Assembly: GCA_020851015.1 (NCBI GenBank)
Contig: JADZDN010000112.1
Location: 1-5,828 of the forward strand
Length of the DNA: 5,828 nt
Source of the DNA: Alphaproteobacteria bacterium
Lineage (GTDB): Bacteria > Pseudomonadota > Alphaproteobacteria > JAEULC01
Direction of reading: 5' to 3'
Shown here: piece after piece, positions 1 to 5,093 of the stretch
Numbering within the stretch: the stretch's first letter is position 1
Layout of the letters: each line of letters begins with the position of its first letter
The notes under the pieces: model-generated
Told to the model about the DNA's origin: nothing
What the model saw: only the letters and a program-made list of their open reading frames with translations
Database searches by the model: none
Position numbers and translations under genes: made by a program

Positions 1-123
1 CTCGGTGCCGCCGATGATGTAGTCCCAGGCGTTCTGGTCCAGGTTCTGGCGGGCCTTGCGCACGATCTCGTGCAGGTTCTCGAACCCGCCCGCGGGCAGG
101 GTGCTGGCGTCCTTGGCCGGCAT
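1..123 (-). CDS. FMN-dependent alpha-hydroxy-acid dehydrogenase-like protein, N-terminal fragment
   Basis: The ATG is the complement of 121-123 and the frame stays open to the left edge, giving 41 residues with the rest of the gene outside the window. The peptide includes LHEIVRKARQNLDQNAWDYI followed by GGTE. From memory this matches the N-terminus of bacterial FMN-dependent alpha-hydroxy-acid dehydrogenases (lactate dehydrogenase/glycolate oxidase type), where a similar helix and a WDY-[IV]-GG-[TA]-E element come before the TIM-barrel domain. Such enzymes oxidise 2-hydroxy acids to 2-oxo acids. The flavin-binding and catalytic Lys/His/Arg residues lie outside the window, so activity cannot be judged. 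A GAGGGG purine stretch lies about 10 nt upstream of the ATG and supports this start. The gene diverges from the carbonic anhydrase across a 104-bp gap. The family call is moderately confident; the substrate is unknown. Confidence 0.6.
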   Translation of the reverse strand, partial: MPAKDASTLPAGGFENLHEIVRKARQNLDQNAWDYIIGGTE

Positions 124-153
124 GGTCTTCGCGTCCCCTCGGTTGCGGGGCCG

Positions 154-181
154 AGCATAGGGCCGCGCCGCGCCGGCGCAA
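154..181 (-). promoter_or_regulatory. Candidate sigma70-type promoter for the leftward gene
   Basis: Read on the minus strand, TTGCGC (complement of 176-181) and TATGCT (complement of 154-159) are separated by 16 bp. They match the consensus at about 3/6 and 4/6 positions. The predicted transcription start near 147 would leave a leader of roughly 24 nt containing the GAGGGG ribosome-binding stretch. A weak 5-bp stem (138-142 with 151-155) lies around the predicted start. The matches are modest and the region is very GC-rich, so this is only a candidate. Confidence 0.3.
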
Positions 182-193
182 GGCGACGCCTTG
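179..193. promoter_or_regulatory. 15-bp inverted repeat between divergent promoters (candidate operator)
   Basis: Seven bases on each side (179-185 and 187-193) are exact reverse complements around a single central A. A second arrangement pairs GGCGAC at 182-187 with GTCGCC at 193-198. The repeat touches the predicted -35 of the leftward promoter (176-181) and of the rightward promoter (191-196), where a dimeric regulator could control both genes. Symmetry and position are seen in the sequence; regulatory function is inferred, and GC-rich DNA produces short palindromes by chance. Confidence 0.35.
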
Positions 194-219
194 TCGCCCG
201 CGCGGATTGCCGCTATGAG
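191..219 (+). promoter_or_regulatory. Candidate promoter for the carbonic anhydrase, probably giving a leaderless mRNA
   Basis: TTGTCG (191-196) and TATGAG (214-219) each match the sigma70 consensus at 4/6 positions and are separated by 17 bp, the preferred spacing. A start 6-8 nt after the -10 element falls at 226-228, at or beside the anhydrase ATG. No Shine-Dalgarno sequence precedes that ATG, which agrees with leaderless initiation. The prediction rests on short weak motifs. Confidence 0.35.
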
Positions 220-227
220 CAACGCCC

Positions 228-851
228 ATGCTCGATCACCTGAAGGCGAACAACCGCGCCTGGGCCCAAGGCAAGGTCGCCACCGACGGCGACTTCTTCA
301 AGCGGCTGGAGCGCCAGCAGGCGCCCAAGTACCTGTGGATCGGCTGCGCCGACAGCCGCGTGCCGGCCAACGAGATCGTCGGTCTCGATCCCGGCGAGCT
401 GTTCGTGCACCGCAACGTCGCCAATCTTGCCCCGCCACAGGACGCCAACTACCTGTCGGTGCTGCAGTTCGCGGTCGACGTCTTGAAGGTCAAGCACATC
501 CTGGTGGTGGGGCATTACGGCTGCGGCGGCGTGGCGGCGGCGGTCGACGGCCGGCGGCGCGGGCTGGTCGACCACTGGCTGCACCCGATCCGCGAGGTCT
601 ACCAGACCAACCGCGCGGCGCTCGAAGCGATCGCGGACGAGCGCCGGCGGATGGAGCGGCTGTGCGAGCTCAACGTCATCCGCCAGGTGCGCAACGTGGC
701 CGCCGATGTCTTCGTGCAGGATGCCTGGGCGCGCGCCCAGCCGCTCTGCGTGCATGGCTGGGTCTATTCGCTGTCGAACGGGCTGGTGAACGACCTCAAT
801 GTCACGGTCGCGGGTCCCGACGGCGCGGCCGCTGCCGGCGGCGTCCCGTGA
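228..851 (+). CDS. can: Beta-class carbonic anhydrase
   Basis: This 207-residue protein interconverts CO2 and bicarbonate in the cytoplasm. The zinc ligands and catalytic dyad of the beta class are intact: Cys40, Asp42 and Arg44 in CADSR, then His96 and Cys99 in HYGCGG. Spacing equals that of E. coli Can, shifted by two residues. The FVHRNVAN segment (about 59-66) and a C-terminal VHGWVYSL strand are also typical. Length is close to the family norm of about 200-220 residues, and there is no signal peptide. The ATG at 228 is the natural start by alignment but has no recognisable ribosome-binding site; a leaderless transcript is possible. The stop overlaps the downstream GTG in GTGA, indicating translational coupling to the amidase. 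The family is certain. The symbol is by similarity, since cynT-type anhydrases are related and the physiological role could be specific to this operon. Confidence 0.95.
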   Translation: MLDHLKANNRAWAQGKVATDGDFFKRLERQQAPKYLWIGCADSRVPANEIVGLDPGELFVHRNVANLAPPQDANYLSVLQFAVDVLKVKHILVVGHYGCGGVAAAVDGRRRGLVDHWLHPIREVYQTNRAALEAIADERRRMERLCELNVIRQVRNVAADVFVQDAWARAQPLCVHGWVYSLSNGLVNDLNVTVAGPDGAAAAGGVP

Positions 852-2053
852 CCACCGGGGCCGCGACGCGCGGGCCGGGCGCCGCCGACCGCCTGAACGC
901 CTTCGTGCCCGGCGGCATCTTCACCCTTGCCGGCGCGGCCGACGGGCCGCTCGCGGGCCTCTCCTTCGCGGCCAAGGACATCTTCGACATCGCCGGCCAC
1001 GTGACGGGCTGCGGCAATCCCGACTGGGCGCGCACCCATGTCGCCGCCGACGACACGCAGAGCGCGGTCCGCGCGCTGCTCGACGCCGGCGCGACCTTGA
1101 AGGGAAAGACCATCACCGACGAGCTGGCCTTCAGCCTGATGGGCGAGAACGCGCATTACGGCACGCCGGTCAACGCCGCCGCGCCGGCCCGCGTGCCGGG
1201 CGGATCGTCCTGCGGCTCGGCGGCGGCGGTGGCGGGCGGGGCGGTCGACTTCGCGCTGGGCAGCGACACCGGCGGCTCGGTGCGCATCCCCGCCAGCCAT
1301 TGCGGCATCTTCGGCATCCGCACCACCCATGGGCGCCTGTCGCTCGACCGCACGATGAAACTGGCGCCCAGCTTCGACGTGCTGGGCTGGTTCGCGCGCG
1401 ATGCCGGCGTGCTGCGCCGCGTGGGCGCGGTGCTCCTGGGCGACGCGCCGCGCCGCGCGCGCGCCGGCGGCCTGTTCCTGGCCCAGGATGCCTTCGCGCT
1501 GGCGGACCCGGCGGTGGGCGAGGCGTTGAGGGACGGCATCGAGCGCGTCGTGCGCGCCATCGGCCCGGCCGCGATCGCGAGCGTGGCGCCCGAGGGGCTG
1601 GGCGCGTGGTACGACGCCTTCCGCCATCTGCAGGGCGCCGAGATCTGGCGCGTGCATGGCGAATGGGTGACGCGCACCCAGCCGCGCTTCGGACCCGGCG
1701 TGGCCGAGCGCTTCCGCTGGGTGGCGACGATCGGGCGCGACGAGGTGGCGGCGGCCGCGGCGGTGCGCGCGCGCGCGCGGGCGCGCCTGCGCCAGCTCCT
1801 CGACAGCGGCAAGCTCTTGTGCCTGCCGACCGCGCCGTCGCCCGCCCCGCTGAAGGGCCTGCCGCTGGCCGAGACCGACCGCTTCCGCGCGCGCACGCTG
1901 AGCCTGACGTGCATCGCGGGCCTCGCCGGCCTGCCCCAGGTCACCCTGCCCTTGGGCCGGGTCGACGGCGCCCCGGTCGGCCTGTCGCTGATCGGTCCGG
2001 CGGGCGCGGACGCGATGCTGCTGGACCTGGCCGAGGCGGTCTGGCTGTCCTAG
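848..2053 (+). CDS. Amidase-signature family hydrolase, AMI1-like
   Basis: The protein has 401 residues from a GTG at 848 that overlaps the anhydrase stop. It belongs to the amidase-signature family, whose Ser-cisSer-Lys triad hydrolyses amides. The triad is visible: Lys43 in FAAKDIFD, Ser120 in PGGSSCGSAAAV and nucleophile Ser144 in GSDTGGSVR. The 24-residue Ser-Ser spacing equals that of FAAH. Segments such as GNPDWARTH, GENAHYGTP and GWFARD closely resemble plant AMI1 (indole-3-acetamide hydrolase), and the length is near AMI1's roughly 425. It is shorter than GatA and lacks obvious tRNA-amidotransferase partners here. The usual Gly or Ser at position 122 is Cys. There is no signal peptide, so it is probably cytoplasmic. 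The same frame is open upstream to 191, but that part overlaps the anhydrase and its arginine-rich translation is a shadow. The substrate is unknown; the AMI1 resemblance does not prove indole-acetamide activity. Confidence 0.9.
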   Translation: MTTGAATRGPGAADRLNAFVPGGIFTLAGAADGPLAGLSFAAKDIFDIAGHVTGCGNPDWARTHVAADDTQSAVRALLDAGATLKGKTITDELAFSLMGENAHYGTPVNAAAPARVPGGSSCGSAAAVAGGAVDFALGSDTGGSVRIPASHCGIFGIRTTHGRLSLDRTMKLAPSFDVLGWFARDAGVLRRVGAVLLGDAPRRARAGGLFLAQDAFALADPAVGEALRDGIERVVRAIGPAAIASVAPEGLGAWYDAFRHLQGAEIWRVHGEWVTRTQPRFGPGVAERFRWVATIGRDEVAAAAAVRARARARLRQLLDSGKLLCLPTAPSPAPLKGLPLAETDRFRARTLSLTCIAGLAGLPQVTLPLGRVDGAPVGLSLIGPAGADAMLLDLAEAVWLS

Positions 2054-2224
2054 CCCTTCGGCCAGGGTCCAGGTCACTTCCGCCGCGCCTCGCGCTCTTC
2101 TAAAGTGGCGCAGCGCGTGGGGCGGAGGCAATCTCCGTTCGGGGTCGCTGACGATCCAGCGCTAGGTGTTGCGTCCTACCAGAAGCGCCACCAGGGCTTC
2201 GAAGACAGGGAGTCGACTCGGCGG

Positions 2225-2238
2225 CGGTTCGCGAACCG
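2225..2238. repeat. 14-bp perfect palindrome in the convergent intergenic region
   Basis: The sequence CGGTTCGCGAACCG equals its own reverse complement and includes a central TCGCGA. It lies between the 3' ends of the amidase and the methyltransferase, where no promoter is expected. It could be part of a dispersed repeat or a protein-binding site. The symmetry is seen directly; function is unknown. Confidence 0.5.
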
Positions 2239-2279
2239 GACAGTCGTGGGACAAGCCCGGCCTTGACCGTTCGGATCAG

Positions 2280-2302
2280 AGCCTGAGGCTTCGGTCAGGG
2301 CT
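2280..2302. terminator. UUCG-capped hairpin between convergent genes, weak terminator candidate
   Basis: Bases 2280-2286 (AGCCTGA) pair with 2295-2302 (TCAGGGCT) through seven base pairs with one bulged G. The loop contains C-TTCG-G, a stable tetraloop closing pair in the plus-strand RNA. It lies 24 nt beyond the methyltransferase stop on the minus strand and 226 nt beyond the amidase stop. No T-run follows on either strand, so it is not a canonical intrinsic terminator. It might stabilise 3' ends or simply belong to the repeat-like segment. Confidence 0.3.
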
Positions 2303-2325
2303 ATCGCAGCGCCGGCGGATAGGAA

Positions 2326-3156
2326 CTACCCCGCCTTCTTGGCCAGCACCTCGATCATGCGCACGCGGCCGTCCTCGATGCTGCGCTGGGAATTGGCGAG
2401 GTAGGTCCACATCCGCTCGCCCATCAGGACATGCAGGCCCAGGCGCGGCTGGCCCCGCGTCTCGGCTTTCTTGCGCTGGGCGGCGACCTGCGCGCGGATG
2501 TCGTCGGTCGCGTCGTGAAAGCGGAGGATTGCGAAGCCGGCGGCCTCGATGTCGCGGCGGGTCTCTTCCACGGTGGAAAGAAAGCTGGTCTCCGCGCTCT
2601 CGGCCCAGGGGACGGGGAAGTAGGGCGGGCCGCTCGCGCCGCTGGCGCCGTTCGACAGCGCCAGCACGCCGCCGGGCTTGAGCACCCGATGGGCCTCGCC
2701 GTAGAACCGCGCCTTGTCGGCGATGTTCATCACGACGTTCTGCGAATAGGCGCGGTCGAAGCTGGCGTCGGGAAAGGGCAGGTCGAGCGCGCTGGCCTGC
2801 CGGACCGCAACCCTGCCGCTCATGCCGGTCGCGGCGTTGAGCGCCGCGGCCGCCGCGACGAAGGCTTCGGTCAGGTCGACGCCAGTCACGCGGCAGCCGG
2901 TCTTGTCGGCGATCCAGCGCGCCGGGCCGCCGATGCCGCAGCCGATATCCAGCACCGCCTCGCCCGGCCTGGGGTCGAGCATGGCGACCAGCTCGCGGGT
3001 CGCCAGCACGCCGCGGCCGTGGAAATGGTCGAGCGGCGCCAGCGCGTCCGGGGTAATCGGCGCGTCCGGGCCGATCTCCGCGCGCAACGCCGCCAGGATG
3101 CGCCGGGCGATGTCCTCGGACGCGTAGTGGCTTTCGACCCGGTCGCCGACCGACAT
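2326..3156 (-). CDS. Class I SAM-dependent methyltransferase (Methyltransf_11 type)
   Basis: This soluble 276-residue protein transfers a methyl group from S-adenosylmethionine to an unidentified acceptor. The Rossmann-fold motifs are clear: motif I VLDIGCGIGG at 68-77, the acidic ribose-binding Asp94 in VTGVDLTE, LDLPFPDASFD around 124-134, and the HRVLKPGGVLALS strand-loop near 156-168. The N-terminal LDHFHGRG (42-49) and the later YFPVPWA (179-185) resemble the sarcosine/dimethylglycine and UbiE-like methyltransferase groups, so a small amine or a quinone-like acceptor is possible. The ATG at 3156 is chosen because GGGGAG lies 7 nt upstream and the peptide begins just before the conserved part. 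The frame stays open further upstream, but that part overlaps the RMD1 gene and is low-complexity shadow. It is the last gene of the minus-strand cluster, 17 nt after the preceding stop. Confidence 0.88.
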   Translation of the reverse strand: MSVGDRVESHYASEDIARRILAALRAEIGPDAPITPDALAPLDHFHGRGVLATRELVAMLDPRPGEAVLDIGCGIGGPARWIADKTGCRVTGVDLTEAFVAAAAALNAATGMSGRVAVRQASALDLPFPDASFDRAYSQNVVMNIADKARFYGEAHRVLKPGGVLALSNGASGASGPPYFPVPWAESAETSFLSTVEETRRDIEAAGFAILRFHDATDDIRAQVAAQRKKAETRGQPRLGLHVLMGERMWTYLANSQRSIEDGRVRMIEVLAKKAG

Positions 3157-3173
3157 GGCGGATCTCCCCGCGC

Positions 3174-3956
3174 CTACTTGATGAACCGGTCGTAGACGCC
3201 CAGCGCGATTTCCAGCGCGATCAGCGCGATGATGTAGAGCTCCAGCCGATGGCTGGTGCGCGTCGAGATCAGGTCGGTGATCATGTCGGCGGTCTCGCGG
3301 ATGATCACCAGCTTGCGCTCGATCGCCCGCGCGCGCTGGGCCAGGTCGTATTCGTCGACCAGCTTGGCCCAGAACCGCTCCAGCGCCGGGTGGTCCCACA
3401 GCACGTCGGGCTTTTCGTCCACCCCCACGCGGTCGGCCAGGCGCTGCTGGATGTGCAGCGCCTCGCCGATCTGGCCCAGCAGGGCCGACTTGGGGCCGGG
3501 CGGCAGGCGGCTCTGCGCCAGGCTGGTGGCGACCGGCTCCAGGCGTTCGAAGGCCCGCGCGATGCGGCGCTCGTCATGCGCCAGGGCCACGCTGACGGCC
3601 AGGGCCTCGGCGACCAAGAGCAGCCGCTCGGCGTCCGCGGCCTTGATCTGGATCGCGCCCGACGGCGAGGTGATGTCCTCCTCGGCCGGCTTGACGACGA
3701 CCTGCACCGTCTCGCTCTCGCGCTCCGCCAGGGGTTCGACGATGCGCTGGCCCAGGCTGCGGATGATCTCGTCCTCCTCGACCGGGCTCAGGTCGACGAA
3801 CACGGCGGCGCCCGACTTGAACAGCGCCACCATGCCGCCCCCGCTCAAGCGGAAGGCCAGCGGGTTCTTGGAAAACGCGTCGTCGCGCTCAAGCCCCTTC
3901 AGCTCGATGCGGTCGCCCAGTTGAAGCGCGCGGATCGAGAAACTGTCGCCGGCCAT
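3174..3956 (-). CDS. RMD1/DUF155 family protein with C-terminal membrane anchor
   Basis: This 260-residue protein resembles the RMD1 (DUF155) family, which includes yeast Rmd1 and the mitochondrial inner-membrane protein RMND1. Family hallmarks are in the C-terminal half: VLWDHPALERFW (185-196), a charged helix ending in KLVIIRETADMITDLIS (about 215-231), then TSHRLELYIIALIALEIAL (234-252). The last of these is the usual short SHRLE element leading into a hydrophobic segment near the C-terminus. It has no signal peptide, so the bulk probably faces the cytoplasm with a tail-type anchor. The N-terminal half, with short strands around 33-55, suits the DUF155 fold. The ATG at 3956 is preferred because GGGG lies a few bases upstream; an in-frame TTG at 3992 would overlap the GST gene. 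The gene lies 19 nt after the GST stop and 17 nt before the methyltransferase. The biochemical activity of the bacterial family is not established. Confidence 0.82.
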   Translation of the reverse strand: MAGDSFSIRALQLGDRIELKGLERDDAFSKNPLAFRLSGGGMVALFKSGAAVFVDLSPVEEDEIIRSLGQRIVEPLAERESETVQVVVKPAEEDITSPSGAIQIKAADAERLLLVAEALAVSVALAHDERRIARAFERLEPVATSLAQSRLPPGPKSALLGQIGEALHIQQRLADRVGVDEKPDVLWDHPALERFWAKLVDEYDLAQRARAIERKLVIIRETADMITDLISTRTSHRLELYIIALIALEIALGVYDRFIK

Positions 3957-3975
3957 CGCATCCCCGCGGTTCGCT

Positions 3976-4611
3976 TCAGAAGGACTCGGCAAGCCCTTCC
4001 TGCGCCATCATACGCCGGACCGCCGGCCGCGGCCTCACGAGGTCGAGCTGCCGGGCGATGCTGGGGTAGCGCGAGGCCGGCCGGGCGCAATTGCGGCTCC
4101 AGCGCGCGAGCATGTGCAGGTAGAGGTCGGCTGCGCTGAACGTGGCGCCGGTCAGGTACGGCCCGTTCTCGGCAAGCGCGGCATCCACCACCGACCACTG
4201 CTTTTCCAGCCGCGCCTCGCCGGCCGCCTTCAAGGCCGCGCGGCTCGGCTCGTCAGGAAAGAAATTGTCGGGATGGTAGTAGAGGATGAAGGAGTCCTGG
4301 ATCGTGTTGGTCAGGTACATCAGCCACTGCAGAAATTTCATCCGCTCGGGCGCGCCCGGCGGCGGCATCAGCTTCGCCTCGGGATGCTTCTCGGCCAGAT
4401 AGAGCACGATGGCCGCCGACTCGAACATCGCCTTGTCGCCGTCGACCAGGGTCGGCACGCGCGCGTTCGGGTTGAGCTTCAGATAGGCCGGCGGCCGCTG
4501 CTCGCCCTTCTGGATATCCACCTTTACCAGCTCGTAGGGACAGCCGATCTCCTCCAGCGCCGCGTGCGGCGCCATGTTGGCGCTGCCGGGATCCCAGAAC
4601 AGCTTGTACAC
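3976..4611 (-). CDS. Glutathione S-transferase family protein
   Basis: This 211-residue cytosolic protein has the two-domain GST architecture. The N-terminal thioredoxin-like domain (about 1-80) starts MYKLFWDPGSANMAPHAALE, with Ser10 and Asn12 near the position of the catalytic Ser/Cys. The glutathione-binding cis-proline is Pro53 in NARVPTL, and the gamma-glutamyl-contacting pair is Glu64-Ser65 in FESAAIVLYLAE. The helical C-terminal domain includes YLTGATFSAADLYLHM, the conserved N-capping/hydrophobic-staple region with its Asp. Length matches the family norm. The start is a GTG with AGGAG seven bases upstream. It follows the LprI-like gene by 24 nt and precedes the RMD1 gene by 19 nt, indicating a shared transcript. 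The likely role is glutathione conjugation or thiol-dependent detoxification. The subclass and substrate cannot be fixed; Beta or Nu/Theta-like bacterial classes are possible. Confidence 0.92.
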   Translation of the reverse strand: MYKLFWDPGSANMAPHAALEEIGCPYELVKVDIQKGEQRPPAYLKLNPNARVPTLVDGDKAMFESAAIVLYLAEKHPEAKLMPPPGAPERMKFLQWLMYLTNTIQDSFILYYHPDNFFPDEPSRAALKAAGEARLEKQWSVVDAALAENGPYLTGATFSAADLYLHMLARWSRNCARPASRYPSIARQLDLVRPRPAVRRMMAQEGLAESF

Positions 4612-4635
4612 GTGGGCGCTCCTATCGCGTGTCGG

Positions 4636-5037
4636 TCAGGGGACGGACTGGTAGTCCTCTATTTCCTGCGCGCGCACCTCGGCGGTCGTCGCCAGGCACA
4701 GGACGCGTTCGATGCGCTGGGCATCCGCCTCCTTGCGCAGCCGGTCGACCATCCAGGCGCAATGCGCCTCGCGGAACGTCTCCCAGGCCTGCTGCGCGCG
4801 CTGCATGAGTTCGATGCCGCGCGCGTCCAGGCTGGCGCGCGCGCGTTGCGCGGCGGCGGCCAGGGCCTTGTTCTGCGCCGCCAGCTCGGCCTCCGCGCAG
4901 GCAAGACGGCCCTTGGCATCGGTGGTGCGGCCCAGGCAATCCAGGCTCTCCTCGGTGAACGCGAAGGCGGGGGCGCCGGCGACCATGGCGGCCAGGCAAA
5001 TGACGAGGGAGGAAGGGGAGGTTTCCAGGGCGCGCAT
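4636..5037 (-). CDS. Secreted LprI-like (DUF1311) four-cysteine protein
   Basis: From the ATG at 5037 the product has 133 residues. It begins with a Sec-type signal peptide whose hydrophobic core is LVICLAAMVAGAP and whose probable cut follows AFA at 26. The mature part carries cysteines at 34, 47, 93 and 114, and the AQQAWETFREAHCAW segment (81-95) typical of the LprI/DUF1311 domain, suggesting two disulphides in a periplasmic helical fold. Mycobacterial LprI inhibits lysozyme, but most family members have no tested function, and there is no lipobox here. An in-frame GTG at 5097 overlaps the upstream gene's stop (GTGA) and would add 20 arginine-rich residues. I prefer the ATG because it gives a normal signal peptide, although GGCGGAG directly abuts it and is too close for an ideal ribosome-binding site. 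It lies 24 nt before the GST gene. Confidence 0.78.
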   Translation of the reverse strand: MRALETSPSSLVICLAAMVAGAPAFAFTEESLDCLGRTTDAKGRLACAEAELAAQNKALAAAAQRARASLDARGIELMQRAQQAWETFREAHCAWMVDRLRKEADAQRIERVLCLATTAEVRAQEIEDYQSVP

Positions 5038-5093
5038 CTCCGCCAGTCTAGCGCGGTCGCGGCGCGGCGTCAGCGTCGCGCGCGGCCCGTCGC

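Larger units (their letters stand above)
2166..2302. repeat. Possible degenerate dispersed intergenic repeat
   Basis: The 272 bp between the convergent genes (2054-2325) have no credible coding region. Within them, 2248-2267 read on the minus strand contains GGCCGGGCTTGTCCC. This resembles the core of short repeats common between genes in alphaproteobacteria (ATGGCCGGGCTTGTCCCGGC-type). The same stretch holds the 14-bp palindrome at 2225-2238 and a hairpin at 2280-2302. The boundaries given are approximate, and copy number cannot be tested from one window. The match is from memory, so confidence is low. Confidence 0.3.

Noticed and set aside
191..847. In-frame N-terminal extension of the amidase
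   Set aside because: It overlaps the whole carbonic anhydrase gene, its translation is Arg/Gly-rich, and homology to amidases begins only after the GTG at 848.
2052..2066. Hairpin directly after the amidase stop
   Set aside because: Only about three base pairs can form and no T-run follows, so it is not supported as a terminator.
799..2103. 434-codon plus-strand frame overlapping the amidase in another frame
   Set aside because: Very rich in Arg and Ala with no recognisable domain; an out-of-frame shadow of the amidase.
764..2131. 455-codon open frame on the minus strand opposite the amidase
   Set aside because: Low-complexity Arg/Ala/Gly-rich translation with no family motif, lying opposite a clear amidase. 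GC-rich DNA leaves such frames open by chance.
2110..2175. Possible tRNA or small RNA in the 3' intergenic region
   Set aside because: A short CGCT/AGCG pairing and a TTCGGGGTC-like string occur, but no cloverleaf with acceptor, anticodon and T arms can be built.
2166..2681. 171-codon plus-strand frame starting in the convergent intergenic region
   Set aside because: It runs antisense into the methyltransferase, is Arg/Ser-rich and has no good ribosome-binding site.
3157..3399. Upstream extension of the soluble methyltransferase
   Set aside because: It overlaps the RMD1 gene out of frame and is low complexity. The ATG at 3156 has a good ribosome-binding site.
3957..3992. TTG start for the RMD1 protein
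   Set aside because: It would overlap the GST 3' end, and the ATG at 3956 has GGGG at a workable distance.
3249..4139. 296-codon plus-strand frame opposite the RMD1 gene
   Set aside because: Antisense shadow with repetitive Asp/Leu/Gln/Arg composition and no motif.
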